From contig WFMT01000299.1 of NCBI GenBank assembly GCA_015488975.1, positions 1 through 6,290 on the forward strand: a DNA stretch of 6,290 nucleotides, given 5' to 3'. The notes beneath the pieces were generated by a model. It worked only from the letters and a program-made list of their open reading frames with translations. It had not been told where the DNA came from and ran no database searches. This stretch comes from Campylobacteraceae bacterium. Its GTDB lineage: Bacteria > Campylobacterota > Campylobacteria > Campylobacterales > JALSKU01. Below are positions 1 to 5,851 of the stretch, one piece after another. Positions within the stretch are counted from its first letter, which is position 1. Each line of letters starts with the position of its first letter. The translations under genes and the position numbers were made by a program.

Positions 1-66
1 AGGAATTAAATCTTTGCAAATTGTACATTGATGAATATCTTGTAATAATAAATCTAATTCACTCAT
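1..66 (-). CDS. Partial gene start, probable uracil-DNA glycosylase family protein (N-terminal 22 residues only)
   Basis: The minus strand reads an uninterrupted start from an ATG at 64-66 to the window edge: MSELDLLLQDIHQCTICKDL and two more residues. The short acidic/leucine helix followed by a CxxC (Cys14, Cys17) resembles the N-terminus of the COG1573-type uracil-DNA glycosylase family, whose iron-sulfur members carry an early CxxC; those enzymes remove uracil from DNA. The start is supported by an AGAGGAA ribosome binding site at 72-78, about 5-7 bases before the ATG. The rest of the gene lies outside the window, so the family call rests on 22 residues. It could be another small protein with an N-terminal zinc or iron-sulfur CxxC. 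Confidence 0.5.
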   Translation of the reverse strand, partial: MSELDLLLQDIHQCTICKDLIP

Positions 67-102
67 ATCTATTCCTCTATTCCTTTTTCTTATCTTACGA
101 AA

Positions 103-132
103 ATTATATTCTTTTATCTTTAATAAATTATA
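103..132 (-). promoter_or_regulatory. Candidate -10 elements for the leftmost minus-strand gene
   Basis: Two TATAAT hexamers lie on the minus strand at 103-108 and 127-132, 37 and 61 bases upstream of the ATG at 66. No good -35 is seen, as is usual in Campylobacterota, where the -10 dominates. In DNA this AT-rich such hexamers also occur by chance, so either or neither may be the real promoter. Confidence 0.3.
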
Positions 133-178
133 AAGAAATACTTTATTGTATTAATATGTAATTATTTTGCTGATAAGT

Positions 179-209
179 TAATATAGCTATATTACCTGCA
201 AGAACAGGT
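179..209. other. 16-bp perfect palindrome abutting a short hairpin, in the intergenic stretch 67-320
   Basis: TAATATAGCTATATTA at 179-194 is its own reverse complement. It shares its last base with a second inverted repeat, ACCTG (194-198), loop CAAGAA, CAGGT (205-209). On the plus strand a short T-run (215-220) follows, but no plus-strand gene ends here. On the minus strand the pair lies downstream of the DUF302-like gene without a T-tract. It may be an operator or a Rho-independent-like 3' end. The rest of 67-320 holds nothing I can support beyond the promoter candidates of the left gene. Confidence 0.35.
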
Positions 210-320
210 TGTATGTTTTTATTTACTTCATTTTTTTGTATTTTATATTCTGCTAATGCATAGTTTTTTTATTCAAAGTGTCCAATTTAGAGGATTATAT
301 GCATGCTGTTGTAGTCTTAT

Positions 321-518
321 CTATTTATCATTTAAAATATTTGATACAATATCTTTCATAATAGTATTCATTTTTTCAACTATTTGCGGTGAGTCGAAAT
401 TATGTATAGAATGTAACCAAGAACCATCTCTATATGCTATTTTTACTTGTTTATCAAAATCTTCATAAACAAGAATATGCAGTGGTAAATCTAGTCCAAC
501 TGTCATATCTTGCTTCAT
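321..518 (-). CDS. Small DUF302-like protein (C-terminal half of the domain)
   Basis: This is a 65-residue protein of unknown function. Residues 8-35 (VGLDLPLHILVYEDFDKQ, then IAYRDGSWL) match the second half of DUF302 (PF03625), where a GLDLPLK-LV-ED core is followed by a Y-D-P-like turn and a helical tail. DUF302 proteins usually also have a first half with a GNP-x-AGT-LM-like stretch; that is absent, so this is a short version or a remnant. The ATG at 516-518 overlaps a TGA (515-517) in the reading frame of the upstream flavoprotein as ATGA, and AGGA at 524-527 sits 5 bases before it. This suggests translational coupling in a rubredoxin / flavoprotein / DUF302 operon. No signal peptide or cysteine is present. 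An alternative reading is a decayed full DUF302 gene. Confidence 0.6.
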   Translation of the reverse strand: MKQDMTVGLDLPLHILVYEDFDKQVKIAYRDGSWLHSIHNFDSPQIVEKMNTIMKDIVSNILNDK

Positions 519-580
519 AAAAGTCCTGCTTTAAGGGCTTTATATTTTTCTTTTAAGCTCTTCCTAACAGGAATGATTTT
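515..580 (-). other. In-frame open extension beyond the flavoprotein stop codon
   Basis: Directly after the TAA at 581-583 the same frame continues without a stop for 21 codons, reading KIIPVRKSLKEKYKALKAG then LL, to a TGA at 515-517. The peptide is basic and helix-forming, like the amphipathic C-terminal tails that attach SQR-type flavoproteins to the membrane, and its TGA overlaps the next ATG as ATGA. I infer that the ancestral gene probably ended at 515 and that the TAA is a premature stop, or a base-call error next to the A-run. A chance open frame of this length is possible. Confidence 0.45.
561..573. other. Short inverted repeat within the extension region
   Basis: TTCCT (561-565), loop AAC, AGGAA (569-573) could form a five-pair stem. 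On the plus strand it is followed by TTTTTT (575-580), but no plus-strand gene ends here. On the minus strand, the direction of transcription, no T-run follows. It is therefore unlikely to be a terminator for the flavoprotein gene. Confidence 0.2.
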
Positions 581-1855
581 TTAAATCTTATCGCTTATCC
601 AAGCACCCAACTTCCACTGCCAATGTGGAAGTTTTCCACCTGTTGAAAAGTATTGATGTTTAAAAGCTACCTTCATATCGTAGTAGGATCTTCCCATTTT
701 TAAAAGCTGTAAATCACCACCATAATAGCTGTCTGAATGGATATAAAAAGCTTTTCCACCACCCATGTCTCCATAACATGATATTTCAGGCTTATAGAGT
801 TCTGCATCCGCTTCTTCAGCCGACATTACTCCTAAATCTTTTGCGATTTGTCTTGCAACAATATAGCTTTGAAGATGTCCAATAGCTCCCAATTTTGGAA
901 CTGTCCCCGAAGCAGCATCTCCTGCGGTAAACACTTCTGGATAATCAGGATTTCGCATTTCAAGATTATGAATAACAAAGCCTTTTTCATCACAAATTGG
1001 TAATCCTTGCATAAAATCATGTGCCACCCAATCTGGAATAATAATTTTAAGCTCAGCCTCTAAACTTTCACCATTAGTAAACTCAATCCCCTCTTTTGTA
1101 AGAGCTTTAATATCTTCTGTTTTATTTTTATATCCAAACCCCATTTTAGTTGCGATTTCTAGTAATTGGGCAACAACTTTTTCACCTGCATCTTCAGCGA
1201 TAAGTTCTGCTGGTGTAAACATGGTGATGTTTTTAGCTCCGCCTTTGCCTAACTCCTCTAAGCGATGAGCAAGAGCAAGGGCAACTTCAACAGTAGGACC
1301 CTCACAAGCAGCTAACGATATTGGGATAAAATCCAATTTACCATTTGTCCCTTGGTGAAAACGTGCAGAGCCGATGACGATAGGTCCACCTTGGTATTCT
1401 TCTTCTATGTAATGTCTTAATTTATTTGCTTGATATGGATCAGTTACTGTGTGACCATACTCGCTAAAACCTTCTATCCTATCATATGCCAATCGGTTTC
1501 CAAGTGCAACAACAAGATAATCATATTCAAGTGTATCCAACGCAGATCCTGGGCGTTCTGATGGAAGAATATCTACTGTTTTTTTATCAGGGTCTATTGC
1601 TTTTACTTCAGCCATGATAAATTGTGTTTTATCATTTTTAAGTATTGGCACCAATGGAAGTTGGAGGGTGTTAATCGGATCTCTCCCCTCAAAAGTTTCA
1701 AGAGGGATATTTGGAACAAAGAGTAAAAACGACTTTTTGTCCACCACAGTAATCTCTGCTAACTCACTACCTAGGTTTTCTCTTAAATGTCTTGCTACTT
1801 GTAAGCCAGCAAAATTACCTCCAAGAATCAGTATTTTTGTTTTTTTTGTTTGCAT
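581..1855 (-). CDS. SQR/FCSD-like FAD-dependent oxidoreductase (probable sulfide:quinone oxidoreductase family)
   Basis: A 424-residue flavoprotein of the two-dinucleotide-binding-domain superfamily that includes sulfide:quinone oxidoreductase (SQR), flavocytochrome c sulfide dehydrogenase (FCSD) and type II NADH dehydrogenase. The N-terminal Rossmann motif is ILGGNFAG (residues 10-17) with an acidic end at VVDK (37-40). The FAD-closing motif VFTAGDAA is at 308-315. There are only three cysteines: Cys184 (AACEGPTVE), Cys288 and Cys360 (ISCYGDMGGGKAF). Cys184 and Cys360 sit where SQR and FCSD carry their redox disulfide pair; the additional SQR cysteine expected around residues 119-160 is missing. 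It probably oxidises sulfide or another sulfur species and passes electrons to quinone or to the neighbouring rubredoxin; the substrate is not proven. The start follows AAGGAA 5 bases upstream and lies 20 bases after the rubredoxin stop, implying one transcript. The frame stays open past the stop (see 515-580). Confidence 0.8.
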   Translation of the reverse strand: MQTKKTKILILGGNFAGLQVARHLRENLGSELAEITVVDKKSFLLFVPNIPLETFEGRDPINTLQLPLVPILKNDKTQFIMAEVKAIDPDKKTVDILPSERPGSALDTLEYDYLVVALGNRLAYDRIEGFSEYGHTVTDPYQANKLRHYIEEEYQGGPIVIGSARFHQGTNGKLDFIPISLAACEGPTVEVALALAHRLEELGKGGAKNITMFTPAELIAEDAGEKVVAQLLEIATKMGFGYKNKTEDIKALTKEGIEFTNGESLEAELKIIIPDWVAHDFMQGLPICDEKGFVIHNLEMRNPDYPEVFTAGDAASGTVPKLGAIGHLQSYIVARQIAKDLGVMSAEEADAELYKPEISCYGDMGGGKAFYIHSDSYYGGDLQLLKMGRSYYDMKVAFKHQYFSTGGKLPHWQWKLGAWISDKI

Positions 1856-1875
1856 AATTTTTCCTTTTTTGTATT

Positions 1876-2040
1876 TTATTCTTCATAAACTTCAAAATCA
1901 GATTTTTCTGCACCACAATCAGGACAAACCCAATCATCTGGTATATCTTTAAAATCTGTTCCTGGTTCAATACCACTATCTGAATCACCAACTTCTGGAT
2001 CATAAATGTATCCACACACTGTACAAATATACTTTTGCAT
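1876..2040 (-). CDS. Rubredoxin
   Basis: A 54-residue one-iron electron carrier, the typical rubredoxin length. It begins MQKYICTVCGYIYDPEVGD and carries the two diagnostic knuckles: C6-T-V-C9-G-Y and C39-P-D-C42-G, with the conserved aromatic Tyr11, Tyr13 and the PDDWVCP segment (35-40). Four cysteines hold a single Fe. There is no signal peptide, so it is cytoplasmic. AAGGAG at 2045-2050 lies 4 bases before the ATG. It is the first gene of a minus-strand operon with the SQR-like flavoprotein, which could be its electron partner; rubredoxins also serve peroxide, superoxide or oxygen reductases. Family assignment is essentially certain; the physiological partner is inferred. Confidence 0.96.
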   Translation of the reverse strand: MQKYICTVCGYIYDPEVGDSDSGIEPGTDFKDIPDDWVCPDCGAEKSDFEVYEE

Positions 2041-2069
2041 AAAACTCCTTTAAAATAGATATTATTAGG

Positions 2070-2075
2070 AGTATA
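2070..2075 (-). promoter_or_regulatory. Candidate extended -10 of the rubredoxin operon
   Basis: The minus strand reads TGTATACT, an extended -10 with TATACT at 2070-2075, 29 bases before the rubredoxin ATG. The expected -35 position falls on the palindrome at 2087-2096. This is the best placed promoter in the divergent 173-base spacer 2041-2213. Confidence 0.45.
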
Positions 2076-2086
2076 CATAAAGTTAG

Positions 2087-2096
2087 GCAAATTTGC
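2087..2096. promoter_or_regulatory. Perfect palindrome GCAAATTTGC, possible operator between divergent genes
   Basis: GCAAATTTGC is a perfect ten-base dyad placed just upstream of the candidate rubredoxin -10, where the -35 would lie, and inside the spacer shared with the divergent four-helix membrane gene. A regulator bound here could control the rubredoxin operon. No known operator consensus is matched with confidence. Confidence 0.3.
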
Positions 2097-2213
2097 AAAA
2101 TATATTTAACTTTATATAATAATAAGTATTTTTAATATATATTTGTAGGGCTTTCAAGTAAATATGATATACGATAAACAAAAAGTATTGAAACTTCAAA
2201 ATAAGGAAAGATT

Positions 2214-2705
2214 ATGTCAAAGGTAAATAAATATTTTCATTTGATTATGGCTACAGCATTTATGATATCTGCTATTACAGCAATTATTGTTCTTACACAA
2301 TTTTCACAATCAGATATAATTACTTTATTGGAAAAATATATGGCCAACAGTCATTTTCACATTGCACATGATGATTCTTTAGCGATTGTAAAAGCAATAC
2401 AAGAAAAAATATGGAATATTCATATTGTATCTGGTGTAACTTTATTTTTTACATATCTTGTTTTTATATCTAGAGTGATGAAAACACCACTATTTAGATT
2501 GAAAAATTTAAGATATTATAGTTATGTATTAAGTATGATATTACCTTTGATGTTTATAACAGGATTATTATATTTTCAAACATTTATAGATATTTCTACA
2601 GAATATAAAGAAGTGTATATAAATATACATTATTATTTAGCTTTTATTATAGGTGGAGCTGTCTCCTATCATATATATGATAGGATTATGGGAAAAAGAA
2701 AGTAA
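2214..2705 (+). CDS. Four-helix membrane protein, candidate b-type cytochrome
   Basis: A 163-residue integral membrane protein that I do not recognise at family level. Predicted helices lie at about residues 8-29, 67-86, 101-122 and 136-156, with both ends cytoplasmic by the positive-inside rule (tail DRIMGKRK). Histidines fall in the helices: His9 (start of helix 1), His70 (start of helix 2), His139 and His153 (both ends of helix 4). In that topology His70/His139 would face each other near the periplasmic side and His9/His153 near the cytoplasmic side, as in bis-histidine di-heme cytochromes of the b561 kind. The periplasmic loop adds His47, His49 and His52 (SHFHIAHDD). A ribosome site AAGGAA precedes the ATG. 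The gene lies just upstream of petA on the same strand but 250 bases away, separated by a repeat and a promoter. Its stop codon lies inside the 54-bp repeat. Membrane protein is secure; heme binding is inference. Confidence 0.7.
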   Translation: MSKVNKYFHLIMATAFMISAITAIIVLTQFSQSDIITLLEKYMANSHFHIAHDDSLAIVKAIQEKIWNIHIVSGVTLFFTYLVFISRVMKTPLFRLKNLRYYSYVLSMILPLMFITGLLYFQTFIDISTEYKEVYINIHYYLAFIIGGAVSYHIYDRIMGKRK

Positions 2706-2752
2706 TAAACGATAAAAATAAATCATTAAAATGTATAATTTAATATAAAATT
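2699..2752. repeat. 54-bp direct repeat, left copy
   Basis: This segment is identical base for base to 5872-5925 (offset 3173), and the similarity reaches 59 of 60 when extended left to 2693. It starts within the last codon and stop of the four-helix membrane gene and, read on the minus strand, carries the final eight codons and stop of the porin whose intact 3' end is at the right copy. It contains TATAAT (2734-2739), which is part of the porin coding sequence on the other strand. Confidence 0.95.
2726..2752 (-). pseudogene. Orphan 3' tail of the porin gene (last eight codons and stop)
   Basis: On the minus strand these bases read NFILNYTF and a TAA, exactly the C-terminus of the porin at 5899-6290. 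Upstream of the repeat the homology ends at 2753 and the frame closes at once (codon TGA at 2756-2758), so this is a non-coding gene fragment left by a rearrangement. It has no start and no expected product. Confidence 0.75.
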
Positions 2753-2911
2753 CCTTCATTATCTAGTTTTTGGAGGTTATAAAGGTCTACATACAAAGAA
2801 TTCAAGATAAATATTACTTCAATAATTTTGAAATTTATAGAGTAATTGTCACACACTTGTATAAATATAAGATAAAAAAATAAAACTTTATCAAAATCAA
2901 AGAAATTATAC

Positions 2912-2917
2912 TATAAT
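2912..2917 (+). promoter_or_regulatory. Candidate -10 of the petABC operon
   Basis: TATAAT at 2912-2917 lies 38 bases before the petA ATG and is the best consensus -10 in 2753-2955. No clear -35 is present. The remainder of this spacer holds no gene I can support; a 37-codon open stretch at 2770-2883 begins without an ATG or ribosome site. Confidence 0.45.
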
Positions 2918-2955
2918 CATAACAGAAAATTTTAATCTAATTATAAGGAAATCAT

Positions 2956-3510
2956 ATGAAAAAAGATAGAAGATGGTTTATGGGTAGCGCTTTTGGAACT
3001 GTTGCTACAGTTGGTGCAGTAGCGACATTATATGGTATGAAAAAGGATTGGGATCCTTTACCTAGTGTTACTGCTGCTGGTTTTACTACTTTGGATATGA
3101 CAAAATACAAAAAATATAATCATTTGTATATTGAAAAATGGAGAGGAAAACCTATATTTATTATTAGGAAGTCTCCTAAAATGGTGAAAGAGATGGACAG
3201 TTCATCCAATAAATATAAAAAGCAAGATGATGAGAGAGATATCTTTATAGATGGATCACATTTTTTAATGTGTATTGGTATCTGTACACATTTAGGCTGT
3301 ATTCCAAACTACAGACCACAAGATGACAACTTTTTATGTCCTTGCCATGGTGCGATGTATGATTTCTCCGGTGAAGTCACCAAGCCTCCTGCACCTCGTG
3401 GTTTTGACATACCTCCTTTTAAAAGAGAAGAAAATAAGTTAGTATTGGGTCTTGACAGTCCAGAGTATCAAAAGTTAATAAAAGAACATGCAACATTAAA
3501 TAAAGCTTAG
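2956..3510 (+). CDS. petA: Ubiquinol/menaquinol-cytochrome c reductase, Rieske iron-sulfur subunit
   Basis: A 184-residue Rieske protein of the cytochrome bc1 complex; its 2Fe-2S cluster takes one electron from quinol at the periplasmic face and hands it to the cytochrome c subunit. The N-terminus has a twin-arginine-like sequence (KKDRRWFMG, residues 2-10) followed by one hydrophobic helix (11-27) that stays as the membrane anchor, as in Tat-exported Rieske proteins. Cluster motifs are C110-T-H112-L-G-C115 and C128-P-C130-H131-G: ligands Cys110, His112, Cys128 and His131, with Cys115-Cys130 as the stabilising disulfide. An extra Cys106 precedes the first motif. The PPAPRGFDIP segment (144-153) is the usual proline loop. 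AAGGAA stands 6 bases before the ATG. It is the first gene of petABC, 11 bases before petB. Confidence 0.97.
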   Translation: MKKDRRWFMGSAFGTVATVGAVATLYGMKKDWDPLPSVTAAGFTTLDMTKYKKYNHLYIEKWRGKPIFIIRKSPKMVKEMDSSSNKYKKQDDERDIFIDGSHFLMCIGICTHLGCIPNYRPQDDNFLCPCHGAMYDFSGEVTKPPAPRGFDIPPFKREENKLVLGLDSPEYQKLIKEHATLNKA

Positions 3511-3521
3511 GGGAGAGAAAT

Positions 3522-4745
3522 ATGGCACATTTTACAAAAGCAACCAGTATTCATGATTGGGTTAATCAACGCTTAGGAATTGACACTCTTCGTCGAGTAC
3601 TCGCTACTGAATACTGGATACCGAAAAATATAAATTTTTTATGGGCTATGGGAATGGTACTAGCAGTTACTTTTGCTCTACTGTTTATATCTGGTTTATT
3701 TTTACTTATGCATTATCAGCCAAATATACATTTGGCATTTGACAGTATAAATGATATCATCATGAGGCAAGTTCCTTATGGCTGGCTTTTTAGAGATACC
3801 CATGCTGTTGCAGCTTCATTGATATTTTTGATTATCTATATACATATGTTTACCGGTATTTATTACGGTTCATATAAAAACGGTAGAGAAATGATTTGGA
3901 TTTCAGGAATGCTCTTATATCTTACATTTTCAGCAGAAGCATTTAGTGGATATATGCTTCCTTGGGGACAATTAAGCTATTGGGCAGGTACAGTTATCAC
4001 TGACTTGTTTAGTTTAGGTTCTTTACATGCAGCAGGGCTTGTTGAATGGGTCCGTGGAGCGTATACTCCAGGACAGGCTTTTTTGAGCCGTTTCTTTGCA
4101 TTACATGTTGTTTTATTACCACTTGTGATTATAGGACTTATAGCATTGCATTTTGGTGCTCTTCGAATACCGCATGTAAATAATCTAGATGCAGAAGAGA
4201 TTGATTTTGAAGCAGAAGCTAAAAAATACAAAAGCGGAGACAAGAAAGAATCTAAAGTTATCGCCTTCTCAAATGACTTTATAAGTAAAGATTTATTTGT
4301 TGTAAGTATATATCTGATTTTCTTCTTTTATTTGGTTATTTTTCACAATGGCTTTGCGTTAGATCCTTTAAACTTTATTCCGGCAGATTCTATGCATACT
4401 CCGGCTAGTGTTGAGCCTGAATGGTACTTTTTATGGTCTTATGATATCTTAAGAGGTTTTTCAAAAAATCCAGGACTTATAGCTTTTGCATTTGCACAGG
4501 GCATATTCTTCTTCTTACCATTTTTAGACAGAAGTCCAAATGCTACTCCGGCAAGCAAAAGAGGTTTATTTTTTATATGGTATTGGCTATTGCTCATAGA
4601 TATGACTGCTCTTACCATAATGGGAAAACTACCGCCAGAAGGGGGATATAGAACTACCGGTATTGTATTTGCATATATATTTATAGGGTTGTGGATAATA
4701 TTTCCATTTATTACAAAATTAGAAAAAAAAGTTACAGGAAGATAG
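3522..4745 (+). CDS. petB: Cytochrome bc1 complex, cytochrome b subunit
   Basis: A 407-residue single-chain cytochrome b holding both quinone sites and two b hemes in the inner membrane. Heme ligands are His94 and His108 (13 residues between) and His195 and His210 (14 between); the second spacing is that of plastid cytochrome b6 rather than mitochondrial cytochrome b. The quinol-oxidation site shows GYMLPWG (143-149) and P299-E-W-Y302. The N-terminal four-helix part (to about 220) and the C-terminal part (from about 255) are joined by a charged linker (222-247, rich in Glu and Lys), so the b6-like and subunit IV-like halves are fused. Eight transmembrane helices are expected. A strong GGGGAGAG site precedes the ATG. 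The stop is one base before petC, suggesting coupled translation. Confidence 0.97.
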   Translation: MAHFTKATSIHDWVNQRLGIDTLRRVLATEYWIPKNINFLWAMGMVLAVTFALLFISGLFLLMHYQPNIHLAFDSINDIIMRQVPYGWLFRDTHAVAASLIFLIIYIHMFTGIYYGSYKNGREMIWISGMLLYLTFSAEAFSGYMLPWGQLSYWAGTVITDLFSLGSLHAAGLVEWVRGAYTPGQAFLSRFFALHVVLLPLVIIGLIALHFGALRIPHVNNLDAEEIDFEAEAKKYKSGDKKESKVIAFSNDFISKDLFVVSIYLIFFFYLVIFHNGFALDPLNFIPADSMHTPASVEPEWYFLWSYDILRGFSKNPGLIAFAFAQGIFFFLPFLDRSPNATPASKRGLFFIWYWLLLIDMTALTIMGKLPPEGGYRTTGIVFAYIFIGLWIIFPFITKLEKKVTGR

Positions 4746-4746
4746 C

Positions 4747-5691
4747 ATGAGAGGATTTATGAGCTTAATAATTATAATAATATTTACATCGGTAACATAC
4801 TATTTTACCGGGCCTGTTGCACACTTAATTAGAGATGGAGCAGAAGTTGCCAATTCTCATTTTTCCTATGCTGATATTCCTACCCTAAAACTTCAAGGGA
4901 ATGTGGCAAAAGGTAAAGCACTGGTTATGGGAGCTGGAGCTTGTGTGGGATGTCACAGCATTGAGGTTGCCGGCATTAAACAAAGTATGTCACCGGATGT
5001 TGCTGCGAAAGCTTACGGAGTTATGCCGCCTGATTTAAGTAATGCAGGTGTTATTTACAGTCCTAAGTTTTTGGCTGCTTATATAGCAGATCCAGTTCAT
5101 ACAATGAAACTTGGAAGTAAGTTTAATGCACAAACAGGAAAAACCTTTCCAATGCCGGCTTTTGCTGGAGCAGGCGGCAACAAACAACAAGAAATTGCGG
5201 ATATAGTTGCTTACTTAAAATCGATAGCCATAAGCAAAGATAAATTGACACCAAAACTTGCGTTTGAAGATTCTTGTGGTCGTTGTCATGCTGTAAAATA
5301 TGAAAAATTGACACAGATTGGCTTAACACCTAAGTTTAAAAACAAAAAACAAAAATTAATATTTGAATTAAAAGTTACTGATTATCAAGATTCACTACAT
5401 CAATATTTAGGAAGTATACCTCCTGATTTATCAACAATAGTAGAGTCTAAAACAGATAATTTCATCAATACTTTTGTGCAAAATCCTCAAAATCATATGA
5501 AGGGGACAGCTATGCCTCGAGTAGGTATAAGTGCTGATACTGCAAAAAAGGTTATGGCATATTTAGAAAAATCTGGAAATCCTACCCAAGCTGAAAGAGA
5601 ATCATTTGGTATAGGTATTATGATTTATCTTGTCATAATGGCAATATTTGCTTTTTTATGGAAACAATCAGTCTGGAAAGACTTACACTAA
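4747..5691 (+). CDS. petC: Cytochrome bc1 complex, di-heme cytochrome c subunit
   Basis: A 314-residue membrane-bound two-heme cytochrome c that replaces cytochrome c1 in campylobacterotal bc1 complexes; it takes electrons from the Rieske protein and delivers them to soluble cytochrome c or an oxidase. Heme sites are C66-V-G-C69-H70 and C177-G-R-C180-H181. Likely methionine ligands are Met136 in FPMPAFAG and Met256 in TAMPRVG, giving two tandem cytochrome c domains (about 50-162 and 165-276). It has an N-terminal hydrophobic helix (about 5-20), which could be an uncleaved signal anchor, and a C-terminal helix (about 286-306) with a basic cytoplasmic end, so the domains sit in the periplasm. 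The start follows AGGAAG inside the end of petB, with a one-base gap. A hairpin follows the stop. Confidence 0.95.
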   Translation: MRGFMSLIIIIIFTSVTYYFTGPVAHLIRDGAEVANSHFSYADIPTLKLQGNVAKGKALVMGAGACVGCHSIEVAGIKQSMSPDVAAKAYGVMPPDLSNAGVIYSPKFLAAYIADPVHTMKLGSKFNAQTGKTFPMPAFAGAGGNKQQEIADIVAYLKSIAISKDKLTPKLAFEDSCGRCHAVKYEKLTQIGLTPKFKNKKQKLIFELKVTDYQDSLHQYLGSIPPDLSTIVESKTDNFINTFVQNPQNHMKGTAMPRVGISADTAKKVMAYLEKSGNPTQAERESFGIGIMIYLVIMAIFAFLWKQSVWKDLH

Positions 5692-5698
5692 AATTCTG

Positions 5699-5722
5699 CA
5701 TGTCCTGCTAGGACAGGACATG
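5699..5722 (+). terminator. Strong inverted repeat after petC, possible terminator
   Basis: CATGTCCT (5699-5706), loop GCTAGGAC, AGGACATG (5715-5722) form an eight-pair stem beginning 7 bases after the petC stop. The left half can alternatively pair as GTCCT-GCT-AGGAC (5702-5714), because AGGAC is repeated in tandem. Only a weak T content follows (TTATAAATTAACTTT), so it may stabilise the 3' end or act as a Rho-independent-like terminator. It is also nearly symmetric on the minus strand, where it could stop transcription from the convergent porin. Confidence 0.5.
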
Positions 5723-5851
5723 TGACCTTATAAATTAACTTTAAAATAAAAACTCACTTCTTCACATTTTACTTTTTATAATGTATCATAAAATCAATTG
5801 AATCTTTTATTTTATCAAAATAGGGTAGATTGTCTAAATAGAGGAATTAAA

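Noticed and set aside
1..10. AGGAATTAAA shared between the left edge and 5842-5851
   Set aside because: This is ten AT-rich bases with no extension on either side, most likely chance.
256..468. A 70-codon plus-strand frame opposite the DUF302-like gene
   Set aside because: It is a shadow of the minus-strand gene, with no ribosome site and no recognisable motif.
515..574. Reading 515-574 as the frameshifted first half of the DUF302 domain
   Set aside because: The residues KALKAGLL before MKQD loosely recall the domain, but the frame is that of the flavoprotein and the upstream part (IIPVRKSLKEKY) does not look like DUF302; a flavoprotein tail with an ATGA overlap explains it better.
1815..2090. 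A 91-codon minus-strand frame across the rubredoxin and the flavoprotein start
   Set aside because: It is the wrong frame: the rubredoxin frame at 1876-2040 has all four cysteine ligands and a good ribosome site.
2770..2883. A 37-codon open stretch between the left repeat and petA (plus strand)
   Set aside because: It has no ATG, no ribosome site before its first possible TTG, and a composition of Lys, Tyr and Ile that AT-rich noncoding DNA gives. It might be the end of a lost gene, but nothing supports that.
3977..4243. An 88-codon minus-strand frame inside petB
   Set aside because: It is antisense to a strongly recognisable cytochrome b segment that contains the His195/His210 heme ligands.
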